Shown here: in pieces, positions 19,337-28,271 of the stretch | How positions within the stretch are numbered: the stretch's first letter is position 1 | Layout of the letters: each line of letters opens with the position of its first letter | Source of the DNA: a virus | Reading direction: 5' to 3' (one strand) | Virus record (IMG/VR): IMGVR_UViG_3300048837_000776 | Coordinates: 1 to 43,598 of that record | Length of the DNA: 43,598 nt | Program-made: the position numbers and the translations under genes | The notes under the pieces: generated by a model | What the model saw: only the letters and a program-made list of their open reading frames with translations | What the model was told of the DNA's origin: nothing | Databases searched by the model: none

Positions 19337-21129
19337 TTTCCACCCACAGGGGCAGGGAGGTTAGGCTTTGCGCCCCGCTCGACGGGCTTACCGCTTCGCA
19401 GAATGTCCCATGCGTCGCCACTGATCAGCGCCGCCCCTCCCGCCGTTCCCGAGGCGGAAAGAGACGTTGCTGCGCGCTGCCGATTTTCCTCCGCTTGCTT
19501 CTTGGAAGTAAAGCCGAGAAGTTCTTGCAGCTTGTCTACGACCTTGCCAAGCAGCCCAACTGCTTGCATTTGCAGATCGTTGTACCGCGCCATCATCGGA
19601 TCCATCGTTGCCGCCAAAGCTGCGCGCTTTTCGCCGAGGTAGAGGTCGCGTTGGACGATGCCCAACCCCTTCATTCCCTCCTTGGTTCGGGCTGCAAGCT
19701 GCTTTTCGGGCGCTCCTGTCTTGAGGCGGTGCGCGACCTCTTCCGAAGAGATGTCCTGCATACCCATCACATCAAAGCCTTCGGTCACGCTTCGTCCCGT
19801 CAATCGGGCAAACGCGAGGGCTTGTTGCTCTGGGTTTGCGTAGCGACGCCGAACCATCTTCAAGATCGCGCTCAGGTTGCGCGGATCCGAAACCCCTCGC
19901 TCCGCTTGGCGAAGCAGTTGGACGTAGCTCAGCTTGGGGTTTGCTGAGCGCAGGGCGTCGAACATAAACGCTTGCTTGGCCTCGTCTCCTTGCCCCGATG
20001 CGAAGCCTTGGAGAGCGTTGTTGACGCCGCCCAACACGCCTGCCACACGACTTGGTGAACGTTCGTATATCCCGCCCAGTCGCTGCGCCATAAGGCTGAC
20101 GAGCGCCGAGATGTTGTTTGCTGAACCTGTCCCACCCGCTCCCGCGATCTGAGCCATTAGCGAACCGCTGGCTTGCGAAAACTCCCGCGCCAACGCACGA
20201 TTGAACGCTCCCGACTCGATGCCTCGCACGAGCGCAAGCTGCACACTTTTTGCGGTCTCAAGGCTCATTTGGCGGGCAGACGAAACCAGGTCGCCTGTCT
20301 CTACGCCGTAGCCGCGCTGCATTCGCAAGGAGGTTTGAAAGCCTTCGACTCCGCCTGCTGCTTGGCTGTAGCCTCCGAGCATTTGGAGCGATTGTGCGCG
20401 AGAAAAGGCCAGTGACAAGCCAAAGTTCCCAGCGCCCCGCAGGTACCCTCCACCCATGCCCGTCAAGGCTCTCGCCATGCTCGCAGATTGGAGGTTTTGC
20501 ATCAAGATGGGCTTGCCCATCGCATACTGTTGCAGCGCCGACGCCCCAACCATTCCGAGGCCAGGGCCGAGAAAGGGGATTGCCGAGAGGGCAGTGACCA
20601 TCGCTGCGGGGTTTCCGAGCGCGAACTGCGCGGCCCCACCCGCCATCCCTGACATCCATCGCGAGCCTTGGTTGAGGTGTCCCATTCCCGTCCATGCGGC
20701 ACCAAGGCCACGTCGAAGCATCCCGAACCGACCCGCGTTGTCAACGGTCGAAACCTTGACATCTTGGATCGTTCCGCCGCCCGAAAGTTGGTCGGTTTTG
20801 CTCCACTTCGAGCGCGACACCTCCGATTCAACGAGGCGTTTTTGGGCCTCAAGGGTGCGAAGTCGTGCACGTTCGGTGTCGGCAATCTGCTTGCCTGCCG
20901 CCGCCTGTGCGTCCATCGAGCGCTTGATCGCCTCGTATTCCCGCGACACTGCGCGGAGTTCCGTCTTGGCTTGTTGGAAACGCGCAAGGCTGAGCGGATC
21001 GTTTTGTTTGGAAGCCCCTTGCGCAAACACGCGGTCAACGCGCTTGCGAGACTCTTCCACTTCGCGCATCGCGCGAACAAACTGCTCAGACTTGACGCTG
21101 AGGGTAAAGCCGATCTCGTTGGTGGTCAT
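19333..21129 (-). CDS. Tape measure protein
   Basis: A 598-residue protein starting MTTNEIGFTLSVKSEQFVRAM. The N-terminal 110 residues are coiled coil (V-E-E-S-R-K-R-V-D-R-V-F). The middle is Gly/Ala-rich with hydrophobic stretches (N-P-A-A-M-V-T-A-L-S-A-I-P-F-L-G-P-G-L-G-M-V-G). The C-terminal part is again helical. This is the composition of tape measure proteins, which set tail length and are ejected with the DNA. At 598 residues it predicts a fairly short tail. It follows the tail-chaperone pair as usual. It starts 3 nt after the preceding stop. Confidence 0.85.
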   Translation of the reverse strand: MTTNEIGFTLSVKSEQFVRAMREVEESRKRVDRVFAQGASKQNDPLSLARFQQAKTELRAVSREYEAIKRSMDAQAAAGKQIADTERARLRTLEAQKRLVESEVSRSKWSKTDQLSGGGTIQDVKVSTVDNAGRFGMLRRGLGAAWTGMGHLNQGSRWMSGMAGGAAQFALGNPAAMVTALSAIPFLGPGLGMVGASALQQYAMGKPILMQNLQSASMARALTGMGGGYLRGAGNFGLSLAFSRAQSLQMLGGYSQAAGGVEGFQTSLRMQRGYGVETGDLVSSARQMSLETAKSVQLALVRGIESGAFNRALAREFSQASGSLMAQIAGAGGTGSANNISALVSLMAQRLGGIYERSPSRVAGVLGGVNNALQGFASGQGDEAKQAFMFDALRSANPKLSYVQLLRQAERGVSDPRNLSAILKMVRRRYANPEQQALAFARLTGRSVTEGFDVMGMQDISSEEVAHRLKTGAPEKQLAARTKEGMKGLGIVQRDLYLGEKRAALAATMDPMMARYNDLQMQAVGLLGKVVDKLQELLGFTSKKQAEENRQRAATSLSASGTAGGAALISGDAWDILRSGKPVERGAKPNLPAPVGGK

Positions 21130-21132
21130 GGA

Positions 21133-21447
21133 CTACTTTCGGCGCGCTCTTGCCGCCAGTTCACGGGCTTGTTCGTCGATCAACGCCAGCTTTTGTGCGT
21201 TGAGGTTTGCAAAGCCGCCAGCTTCTTCGATCATGCGCGCGCGGATCCCTGCGTAGGTTTCGGGGTTTTGGGAACTCTCGTGTCCGAACACATCTTCAAA
21301 CTCCACCTGATCGAACGTCTTTTCGCGGGCAGCGGCAACGCGCTCGGCGGAGTCGAGGATGTACCATTGCTCCATCTCGTAGAGGCTGGCGTTTGCGCGA
21401 GGATCAGTCGGCGGGATCTTCCAATGCCGACACCACCACATCCGCAA
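21133..21447 (-). CDS. Tail assembly chaperone, downstream (T-like) part, probably made by frameshift
   Basis: The frame from a TTG at 21447 gives L-R-M-W-W-C-R-H-W-K-I-P-P-T-D-P and continues to R-A-R-R-K at 21133. The same frame is open upstream to 21555 and there reads S-Q-P-W-K-Q-R-F-R-S-L-Q-E-T-W-R-N-P-T-A-S-P, which looks like real protein but has no start codon or ribosome site. It lies in the +1 (or -2) frame of the preceding gene, before the tape measure gene. This is the layout of the G/GT frameshift of tail chaperones. I therefore read it as the extension of the gene at 21482-21862 rather than a separately started gene. Confidence 0.65.
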   Translation of the reverse strand: MRMWWCRHWKIPPTDPRANASLYEMEQWYILDSAERVAAAREKTFDQVEFEDVFGHESSQNPETYAGIRARMIEEAGGFANLNAQKLALIDEQARELAARARRK

Positions 21448-21481
21448 AAATGCACTCCACCGCTCGGGAGAAGCGGTCGGA

Positions 21482-21862
21482 TTACGCCACGTCTCCTGAA
21501 GCGAACGGAACCGCTGCTTCCACGGCTGGCTCGCGAAAGTAGTCGTGGTGCGACTTTACCTCCAGGTAAAGCGCATGGAGGAGCGCTTCGGAGCGAAGTT
21601 TTCCCACGTTGAAGCCTTCGGGCGCCTTCTCAAAACCCATCGCCACCCAAGCCTGGCGCGTCGCCAAGTCGTCAGCGACGGCAAGATAGCTCCCGCCCAC
21701 CAGTTGAGCGCGCAGCGCCTCGATGTTCGAGAGATCCATCACGGTCAGCATCTTGACCTTGAACGTGCCCACAGCTTCGCGGTGTTCGCAGCGAAACACG
21801 CCTTGCTGTTCTTCGTTGCGCTTGATGAAAGAGTAGGGGTTGGCGGCGATCTCTTTGCTCAT
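21482..21862 (-). CDS. Tail assembly chaperone, upstream (G-like) part, 126 residues
   Basis: Begins MSKEIAANPYSFIKRNEEQQG with GAGG at 5 nt. A compact protein with F-K-V-K-M-L-T-V-M-D-L-S-N-I-E-A-L and a C-terminal A-L-L-H-A-L-Y-L-E-V-K-S-H. Placed between the tube and tape measure genes, it fits the chaperone that coats the tape measure during tail assembly. The last 70 nt overlap the open frame of the downstream part. I could not find a clear slippery heptamer in the overlap 21482-21555. Confidence 0.65.
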   Translation of the reverse strand: MSKEIAANPYSFIKRNEEQQGVFRCEHREAVGTFKVKMLTVMDLSNIEALRAQLVGGSYLAVADDLATRQAWVAMGFEKAPEGFNVGKLRSEALLHALYLEVKSHHDYFREPAVEAAVPFASGDVA

Positions 21863-21918
21863 AAAAACCTCGGAGGATAGGGGTGTTTGGAAGACTCAGC
21901 GCGGAAGGCGTGCGTGGT

Positions 21919-22341
21919 TTAGTTCTCGAACTCATCCACGGCGATCAAAGCACGTCCCGACACGCGCTCCATCGAAAGCTCGCCCTTGCGGTAATTTCGG
22001 TTGTTGTTTTCGATCTTCACGTTGCGAAGGCGTTCCAAGATGATCCCGTCTCGCGGATCGATCACTTCCAGTTGGGTGGCGGGATTCCCGATCAAGTCGT
22101 CGGGAGTGAGCGCGCGCGGGTTGATCCCGACCGATGTTAGGGACTCTTCGCTGAGGCGAAACGCCATCCCTTCCCATCGAACACGTCGACTCAACGTCAC
22201 CAGTTCCTTCGGGTCGTACTGGCCAAGCGGCTCGACATCAGCAACGGGGGTTTCGCGGGTGACGGAAAACTCGGACATCTCGCCCACAATCGCGCCATTG
22301 AAGCGCACATTGACCCGTGCGCCGTGGATATATGCAGACAT
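21919..22341 (-). CDS. Tail tube protein
   Basis: A 140-residue protein starting MSAYIHGARVNVRFNGAIVGE with GAGG upstream. Length, beta-rich pattern (A-R-V-N-V-R-F-N-G-A, F-S-V-T-R-E-T) and its place directly after the sheath gene fit the inner tube of contractile tails (XkdM/P2 FII class). Tube rings stack under the sheath and form the channel for DNA. A 56-nt gap separates it from the chaperone gene. Confidence 0.8.
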   Translation of the reverse strand: MSAYIHGARVNVRFNGAIVGEMSEFSVTRETPVADVEPLGQYDPKELVTLSRRVRWEGMAFRLSEESLTSVGINPRALTPDDLIGNPATQLEVIDPRDGIILERLRNVKIENNNRNYRKGELSMERVSGRALIAVDEFEN

Positions 22342-22380
22342 GCTAACCTCGTATGGGTGAAAAGGTCGGAGAGTCGGAGA

Positions 22381-24348
22381 TTATGCGACGGCTCGCCACT
22401 CGCTGACTTTGGACTTGGAACGGAAGAAGTCGTTGCCCGCGACGGGAGTGTAGGCCATCTCGTAGTCGATCACGTTGCCCGTGCGCTCGACGGTGATGGC
22501 CTTCGGATCGTAGGCGGGAATGGTAACGATTTGACCGGCCACACGCTGGCTTCCTGCGACGATCCAACCGTTCTCGCGGGCCTTGTCGAGCGCATCCATG
22601 ATCGTTGCTTTGATGGCCGCCACATCGCCCTCCGCGCCACGTTCCGAAAAGTGGCGGGTTCGGATGTAGGAGCGAACCAACTTCTCGGTGCAGGCGATGG
22701 CGTGCTGCACGTTGGCTTCGATCAGATAGAAGTCGTCGGTGTTCGTCCACGTCGAGAGACAGCGCACGATCCGCCAGTCGTCTCCGTCGTATTTGGCGAA
22801 CGACGCCCCCATCAGCACGAGATCTTCGCCGTCCGTTTCCAGATCGAGGGCCGCATTTTGGGTCACCTCGATCACGTCGAGCGACTTTGCAGTGAGCGGT
22901 GTCCCTGCGGGCATTCCCGCATGGATTCCTGCAGCGCTGGCCGCCATCGCCCACGGTGCGTATTCGGTGCGCGTGCCTTCGTCGTCGTTTCGGATGACAC
23001 CCTGAAACCAGAGAGAAGTGTGGGGATCTTGGAGAGCGCGGCACTCGGTTTTGATCTGCGCCTTCGTCGAGTCGTCGGCGATACCGATGTGCGCGAGGCC
23101 TTCATTGGCGTTGGCGCCCCATCGGTTCGCCATGTGCGTTTTGTGGTAGCTGCGGATCGCAGAGTCCCAGTCGAGAGGAACCGTGAAAGGCGCAGCATAC
23201 GAACGCACTGCGTTGTAGGCATTTTGCCAATCGGCAGAGGTGGCGGCAGGTTGCGTGGCGCCCGAGAAGTAGGCTGTGGAAGCCGTGTCAGGGTAGCCCG
23301 TGTTCGAGGCGTGACGCACCGCTGTCACACGCTGCGAAGTGTTGTTACACCAGTCAAGCATGGCCTTGGTAGTTTGGGTCATACCGACATAGGTTGAGCC
23401 TGTTTTGGACGAGTGCGCGGCTGCGGCGGTGTCCAAAAAGCCCCGCTCCACCGTGGCTGTTCCCGCGTTGTTGACGTAGAGATATTCATCTTCACAGTCG
23501 ATCACCTCACCTGTGGCGAGTCCCGTGATGGTCCCCGTGAAGGTGGTTGTAGCGTCGGTGGCAAGGGTGATGGTGCCCGACTTCTGCTTGATCGAAAGCG
23601 CAGAAACGTAGTCGAGATCGGCAGGATTGAACTTTGCAGGCTTGTTGGTGACGAGGATCATCTCGTAGCCCGTCTGTGCGTTCACATAGTCCGCGACTTT
23701 TTGGAGTGTGTTGTAGGTGGAGAAAGGAACGGTCAGATCAAGAGAGCCATCGGTTTGTGATCCAGAAAGAGCGGTAGTCAACTGCGAGTTTGCAATGGTC
23801 ATCGTAGCAGTTGCGCTATTGCCAGAGTAAGCGATGATCGCGGCAGGCAAAAAGCCAAGGTTGTCGCCCACTTCATCATCCGCACCAGGCTTTGCGATGG
23901 TCAGTTTTCGGCCATACCCGCCGTCCGTGCCAAAGCCAACGCTTCGCGTGAACCCATTGGCCTTCAGCCCATAGAAGGCCGTGTAGAGCGTGAGCAACGT
24001 TGCGGCAGATGCGTTTGCAAGGTTGGAAGTGCCGCGTGTTGCGGCTTCTACGCGCACAACCAACACAGCGCTGGCGCCCTTGACCTTGCGGCGATCTTCG
24101 CGACTGGGTTCAAACGCAAAGCGCGAACCATCGTAGAGACGACCGCTTTCGAGAAGGTTTTTCAGGTTGCGCGGGCTGCGAAAGAGGATCGGCGTGAGCG
24201 GAGCAATCCCGCCGTCACACGAACCCAACAGAACCACAAGGCCCGTCTCCAAAATGCCGGGGTTGGCTGGCCCTGCGAGTTCCACACCGCTTGAGTACAT
24301 ACCGGGGATCCCGGTGATTTTTCCTTGGACTTCGATCTGTCGAGCCAT
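22381..24348 (-). CDS. Contractile tail sheath protein
   Basis: A 655-residue protein starting MARQIEVQGKITGIPGMYSSG. N-terminal P-G-M-Y-S-S-G and L-V-V-L-L-G-S-C-D-G-G, the central surface-exposed beta insertions rich in Thr/Ala (residues about 160-340), and a conserved C-terminal domain with N-V-Q-H-A-I-A-C-T-E-K-L-V-R-S-Y and A-L-D-K-A-R-E-N-G-W-I identify a sheath protein. It contracts to drive the tube into the host. At 655 residues it is longer than the P2 sheath, due to the central insertion. The ATG directly follows the stop of the preceding gene (TAA-ATG). Confidence 0.85.
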   Translation of the reverse strand: MARQIEVQGKITGIPGMYSSGVELAGPANPGILETGLVVLLGSCDGGIAPLTPILFRSPRNLKNLLESGRLYDGSRFAFEPSREDRRKVKGASAVLVVRVEAATRGTSNLANASAATLLTLYTAFYGLKANGFTRSVGFGTDGGYGRKLTIAKPGADDEVGDNLGFLPAAIIAYSGNSATATMTIANSQLTTALSGSQTDGSLDLTVPFSTYNTLQKVADYVNAQTGYEMILVTNKPAKFNPADLDYVSALSIKQKSGTITLATDATTTFTGTITGLATGEVIDCEDEYLYVNNAGTATVERGFLDTAAAAHSSKTGSTYVGMTQTTKAMLDWCNNTSQRVTAVRHASNTGYPDTASTAYFSGATQPAATSADWQNAYNAVRSYAAPFTVPLDWDSAIRSYHKTHMANRWGANANEGLAHIGIADDSTKAQIKTECRALQDPHTSLWFQGVIRNDDEGTRTEYAPWAMAASAAGIHAGMPAGTPLTAKSLDVIEVTQNAALDLETDGEDLVLMGASFAKYDGDDWRIVRCLSTWTNTDDFYLIEANVQHAIACTEKLVRSYIRTRHFSERGAEGDVAAIKATIMDALDKARENGWIVAGSQRVAGQIVTIPAYDPKAITVERTGNVIDYEMAYTPVAGNDFFRSKSKVSEWRAVA

Positions 24349-25008
24349 TTATCCCTCGCTTGTCCATTCGTTGTAGTCGGAAGTTCCGTTGAGTTCGTTG
24401 GGCCGCTCCAGTTCAAGCGCCCAGGTTGTTCGGGTCTCAGCGACAAGTCTTGCTGTCGCCGTGTGGATCACGTGGGGGGCTTTTGCTGGATTGTCGAGAT
24501 AGCCTTGGCCGTCTCGCCCTCCGCGCCACATCACCATGTCGATCCCTTTGTTGTAGCTTTCCAGAAAAGCCCGTCCCCGTAGGCAGATCATTTTGACCGC
24601 GCCATACAGCGCATCGCGCATGGTGGGATCGGTGTGTGCCCAGATCATGATCTCGATATCCTCGCGCATCCGAACCCCCAACTCATGATCCAACGAGACT
24701 TCGGAAACGTTGTTGTATCCGAACTGATCGCCAAGGTTGGAGCGGTCGCTTTCGACGTCGGAGATGCGATACACAAACACGGCAGGGAGTGACGCGGGAG
24801 TGCGAGCATATTCTCCCAGCACGTCGATGGTTCGACCTGCAAACCACGCCTTGATCTCGGTGCGTTCTGGCGCGCTGTATGCTTCCGAGAAGAGGTCGTC
24901 GATCAGGTCGTCATTTGTGCCGAGGTCAGGGAGGCCATAGAATCCGTTGGCGGCGTAGGTTCCCTTGAGGAGATCGAGGGTGCGCTTCTTGAGGTCAGGG
25001 AGTCCCAT
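24349..25008 (-). CDS. Neck / tail-terminator-region protein, 219 residues
   Basis: Begins MGLPDLKKRTLDLLKGTYAANG by TGATG overlap. The pattern S-L-P-A-V-F-V-Y-R-I-S-D-V-E-S-D, then E-V-S-L-D-H-E-L-G-V-R-M-R-E-D-I-E-I-M-I-W-A-H-T and R-D-A-L-Y-G-A-V-K-M-I-C-L, an alpha/beta fold in which the middle strand binds neighbours, fits tail-completion or terminator proteins. It stands just before the sheath gene, as expected for one. The family is not recognised with certainty. Confidence 0.55.
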   Translation of the reverse strand: MGLPDLKKRTLDLLKGTYAANGFYGLPDLGTNDDLIDDLFSEAYSAPERTEIKAWFAGRTIDVLGEYARTPASLPAVFVYRISDVESDRSNLGDQFGYNNVSEVSLDHELGVRMREDIEIMIWAHTDPTMRDALYGAVKMICLRGRAFLESYNKGIDMVMWRGGRDGQGYLDNPAKAPHVIHTATARLVAETRTTWALELERPNELNGTSDYNEWTSEG

Positions 25009-25559
25009 CAGTCCGCCTTGAACGCTCGATTGAGCGCGTCGGTGAGAAGGGTATCCACACGACTTCGCATCTGTTCGGATGCCGCGTCAAGAAACGGACG
25101 CGGGGGGATATCGTTGAGCGTCGAGGCTTCGTTGACGGTGAACCCCTGTCCTTTGCCCGGCCCCACTGGAACAAAGATGTATTTCTTGCCCTCGGCGGAT
25201 GTTTTTACGCGACCGCTCGAAAGCAATGCAGCTTTGCGCTGCGCTCCTGTTTGCCCGCGCTGGACGGCATCAGCATACGATGCGACGTTGACGATCCGCA
25301 CCGCCAAAGGGTTGCCGTTGTGGGGCCAAATGATCCGCGTAGAGCGGCGCAAATTGCCCGTCTGTACGTTGACGGTAAAGGTACGCCCTCGATGCGTCAC
25401 CGACCGCCCAGAAAGGTTGCGGGCAACTTGTTCAGCAGCCTCAAGGCCCACTTCGCGCACCGCCTCCGCAAACACGCGATCTGCGTTCGTTGCGCGCTCC
25501 AGGGCGCGGTCAAGGGCTTGTTTGGCTTGGTCACTCAAGGAGAAGTCGATATCGATCAT
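25008..25559 (-). CDS. Head-tail joining protein, HK97 gp10-like by pattern, 183 residues
   Basis: Begins MIDIDFSLSDQAKQALDRALE; the ATG at 25559 overlaps the preceding stop (ATGA). Helical N-terminus (A-V-R-E-V-G-L-E-A-A-E-Q-V-A-R-N), T-G-N-L-R-R-S in the middle, Y-A-D-A-V-Q-R-G and a final P-P-R-P-F-L-D-A-A match the gp10-type neck proteins (T-G-x-L-R-x-S and R-P-F-L). These join head completion and tail. Confidence 0.7.
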   Translation of the reverse strand: MIDIDFSLSDQAKQALDRALERATNADRVFAEAVREVGLEAAEQVARNLSGRSVTHRGRTFTVNVQTGNLRRSTRIIWPHNGNPLAVRIVNVASYADAVQRGQTGAQRKAALLSSGRVKTSAEGKKYIFVPVGPGKGQGFTVNEASTLNDIPPRPFLDAASEQMRSRVDTLLTDALNRAFKAD

Positions 25560-26206
25560 GTTCTCGCTCGCTGATCGTCGGCAAGCAGCTTCACGCCGAG
25601 GGGTAGCTGTTTGCTTCCAAACGACCGAGTGCGCGGAGGGTCGGGAACGATCCAGCGCGGTCGCACATTCAACAGCGTGGTGTAGTTCTCCCCTGCGCTT
25701 GGCGCATCGGTGCCTTCCCATCGGATTTCGGAGATGGTTTTGTCTGCGCCGTAGCTGAGTTGAAAGTCGAAGCCCGCCCGAAAAAGCGTGCCGTCTTCCC
25801 CAACAATCGCGACCACTTCCACTGCGCCAAGATGCGAGGTAAGGGCATCGCTTGCGCCCACCCCACGGGCGATTTCAACCGACGTTCGGATAGGTAGATC
25901 GATGAACGTGATGCGATCCTGCTCCCCGATATCCATGGAGGCGGAGCAGGTAAAATAGCAGCTTCCTTGCTGCCATGCTGCGGCCACATCAAACGCGCCT
26001 TCTCGGTTGTCCGACGTGATGATCCCCTGCACCTTTTGGGGCGCAAGGTAGATATAGCCGCGATCTTCGGGTTCCCCTTCAAAGAACTTTCCGCGTCCGT
26101 CGTGGGTTCGCGCTGGGCGCAAGAGCGCCTTTTCCCACAGCACGGTTCTTCCGACGTTTCGACCGCGAAACCAGCGGTCGTCGATAGATCTTCCAACGCG
26201 CGGCAT
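25556..26206 (-). CDS. Unrecognised neck-region protein, 216 residues
   Basis: Begins MPRVGRSIDDRWFRGRNVGRT by TAATG overlap. Beta-rich (G-Y-I-Y-L-A-P-Q-K-V-Q-G-I-I-T, I-T-F-I-D-L-P-I-R-T-S-V-E-I-A). N-terminal Arg-rich start and G-S-C-Y-F-T-C-S-A in the middle. No known motif. From its position among neck genes it is probably part of the connector or tail-completion complex. Confidence 0.55.
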   Translation of the reverse strand: MPRVGRSIDDRWFRGRNVGRTVLWEKALLRPARTHDGRGKFFEGEPEDRGYIYLAPQKVQGIITSDNREGAFDVAAAWQQGSCYFTCSASMDIGEQDRITFIDLPIRTSVEIARGVGASDALTSHLGAVEVVAIVGEDGTLFRAGFDFQLSYGADKTISEIRWEGTDAPSAGENYTTLLNVRPRWIVPDPPRTRSFGSKQLPLGVKLLADDQRART

Positions 26207-26691
26207 TATTCAGGCGAGCAGCGCACTGTGGCGTTTGTTGGAGAGCCGAGGATGTTGGTGACGCGAAGGAATACCTTGCGGCTGCGGACTTTTTCGGCAA
26301 ACCGAAACTCTGCGCTCGCGCTCACCACTTCGGCGTCCACAAAGAAGAAAGCGTCGTTCTGCTCGTCCTTCGCCCACAGTTCGATGTTCACCGAAGGCGC
26401 CGTCCCTCCGCTGAACACCACATAGCCGTGCACTCCGCTGTAGCCTTCGAGATCCCAGGCCTGCGCGGCGTCTGGCGGAGTCACAGTGGGGTCAGCGTCG
26501 GCGGAAGTGACGGTGCGTGCGAAAACATTGTAGGCGGGTTTAGGCCAAGCCTTTTCGACGCGAATGTTTTGCGAGACAGAGAACTTGCCCAGTTCGGCCT
26601 CGTTTCGCCCTACGTCAACGGAACCCGCTTTGGTGAACTCGCGTTGCACCTTGTTGCGTAGGTTGTTTTTGTCGGTCGCTGCGGTGGTCAT
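26206..26691 (-). CDS. Unrecognised structural protein, 161 residues
   Basis: Begins MTTAATDKNNLRNKVQREFTK. The last 110 residues form a clear beta-sandwich pattern (V-H-G-Y-V-V-F-S-G-G-T-A-P-S-V-N-I-E-L-W-A-K-D and R-S-R-K-V-F-L-R-V-T-N-I). Such domains are common in head or tail decoration proteins. No family is recognised. A 49-nt gap precedes it. Confidence 0.5.
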   Translation of the reverse strand: MTTAATDKNNLRNKVQREFTKAGSVDVGRNEAELGKFSVSQNIRVEKAWPKPAYNVFARTVTSADADPTVTPPDAAQAWDLEGYSGVHGYVVFSGGTAPSVNIELWAKDEQNDAFFFVDAEVVSASAEFRFAEKVRSRKVFLRVTNILGSPTNATVRCSPE

Positions 26692-26740
26692 CTTTTTCTC
26701 TCAGGCTTGGGTGACGATGGTGGATGGGGGGTCGTCAGGA

Positions 26741-27280
26741 TTACGCGGTGTGTTTGTACAGCACCATGATCGAGGCGTCGGTGATGGCGTCGTCGGAGTC
26801 GCTCGTCACGAGGAACGTTGCGACTTCGCCCGCCGCAAACACTTTGTCTGCTGCGGTCGCGGTGAGGGTAAGCGCCGCGCTTTGCTTGGCAGTGGCCAAC
26901 CCCGAAAGGTCGTAGTTGGTGGCCGCCAAGAGGTTGACGGCTGTGTCGTCGATGGGCTTTTTGTCTGCGGTGAGGAGCGGGTCGCCCGTGATGGCGCTGC
27001 GCGATGCCACCCGCAGACCGACGATCTCCGCTGCAACGGGGGCGATCCATTGACCTGCACCCGTCGCGGAGTTTCCAACAGGGCCGATGTTGACCATCGC
27101 CACCTTGAGATCGCCCTGGGTCTGCAATGCGTCGGCAAAGTCATTGATCTTGCCGCCAAGCGATTTGAGTTGACCGTCGCGAAGCTCTTGGGTGGACTGC
27201 CCTGCGATGTGGCCACCCTTGAGAAGTGTGCCAACCGCCTTGAGCGCATCGACGGTAGCCTTGAGTGCTGAATCAGCCAT
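26741..27280 (-). CDS. Unrecognised structural protein, 179 residues
   Basis: Begins MADSALKATVDALKAVGTLLK after AAGGAGA, the strongest ribosome site in this part, which suggests high expression. Residues 1-55 are helical; the rest is a beta-rich domain (A-A-E-I-V-G-L-R-V-A-S-R, A-A-L-T-L-T-A-T-A-A-D-K-V-F) resembling small sandwich domains of head fibres or decoration proteins. Position between connector and neck genes is the only further clue. Confidence 0.5.
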   Translation of the reverse strand: MADSALKATVDALKAVGTLLKGGHIAGQSTQELRDGQLKSLGGKINDFADALQTQGDLKVAMVNIGPVGNSATGAGQWIAPVAAEIVGLRVASRSAITGDPLLTADKKPIDDTAVNLLAATNYDLSGLATAKQSAALTLTATAADKVFAAGEVATFLVTSDSDDAITDASIMVLYKHTA

Positions 27281-27299
27281 AGTTCGGTCTCCTTGGCCG

Positions 27300-28271
27300 T
27301 TAGGCCCAGATGGGTTTTCTGTATCGCTTGATCGTTTCCTCTAGCTCTTTGAGGTAGAAGATTCGACGCGCGGAAAAGATTGTCGTTGTTGCGGATGCGG
27401 TGAAGGACTCGCTGTATCCGTCGATAGAGCGACTTGAGATCCCTGCGGTGGTCGCTTCACCAGCGATCTCCATGATGAAGGCGGCGACGGCTTGCGTAAG
27501 GCCCTGAACGAGTCCAGGTGGCCACGTTGTCCAGCCGTGGGTGTAGTCAAAGGTGACATGCACCACGTTTTGATATCGCCCACCAACAAAGCGAGCGCCT
27601 GCGAATGTGGAGGGAAGAGACACAATGCGCGGCCAGATCGAGAGCACTCCACGATTGAACCCCGTCGTGGGGTCGTTGTGGAGAGTGCGGATATCCAAAG
27701 ACTGCATCGTGATCTCGTTGGGGGCTACACCCCCACGGATCACGTACTTGACGGCTTCGACGGAGCGGACGGGAAAGTTTCGCAGTTGGATGCCTTGCCC
27801 CACCTTTGACCCGATGATTCGCTCGAACGCTTCAGGCCCATGTTCTTCGCCTGTGATCACTTTCTCGCTCAAGCTCTGGCGGATCTGGTACTCCATATCC
27901 GCGACCTGCCATCCAATCACGCGCTGCACCGCTGCGGCTTCCACGCGCGCCATGTCAATCCCTTGGATATTGTCGAGCACCATCTGCGGCGTGACGGCAT
28001 AGGGAGCTTCCCCTGCGGTCGGGACAGACACTTCGGTCAGCTCGTCAACGGTCTCTGTAGCGTCAGCAAACTTGAGGTACTGCGCTTGGTAATAGACCGT
28101 TGTGGGGGCCGTCGTGTCGGTGTAATGCGTGACCCAGTTTCCGTAGCCATCCTTGGCGCGGATCAAGGCGATCTGCTCGAACGGCCCAGCGAGGCTTTCC
28201 GAGCGCATCACAGCGATCCGTTCGGTTTCTTCGTCGAACGGGACGGGCCAAAAAGCGAGGCGGGTTGCCAT
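27300..28271 (-). CDS. Head-tail connector protein with N-terminal Fn3-like domain, 323 residues
   Basis: Begins MATRLAFWPVPFDEETERIAV by TGATG overlap. Residues 1-85 look like a fibronectin-III or Ig-like domain (Y-R-S-style R-S-E-S-L-A-G-P-F-E-Q-I, V-Y-Y-Q-A-Q-Y-L-K-F-A). Residues about 120-323 are mainly helical with V-H-V-T-F-D-Y-T-H-G-W, V-A-A-F-I-M-E-I-A-G-E, Y-S-E-S-F-T-A-S and I-F-Y-L-K-E-L-E-E-T-I. These features recall gp6/gp15-type adaptor proteins that bind the portal. Identification is tentative. Confidence 0.5.
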   Translation of the reverse strand: MATRLAFWPVPFDEETERIAVMRSESLAGPFEQIALIRAKDGYGNWVTHYTDTTAPTTVYYQAQYLKFADATETVDELTEVSVPTAGEAPYAVTPQMVLDNIQGIDMARVEAAAVQRVIGWQVADMEYQIRQSLSEKVITGEEHGPEAFERIIGSKVGQGIQLRNFPVRSVEAVKYVIRGGVAPNEITMQSLDIRTLHNDPTTGFNRGVLSIWPRIVSLPSTFAGARFVGGRYQNVVHVTFDYTHGWTTWPPGLVQGLTQAVAAFIMEIAGEATTAGISSRSIDGYSESFTASATTTIFSARRIFYLKELEETIKRYRKPIWA

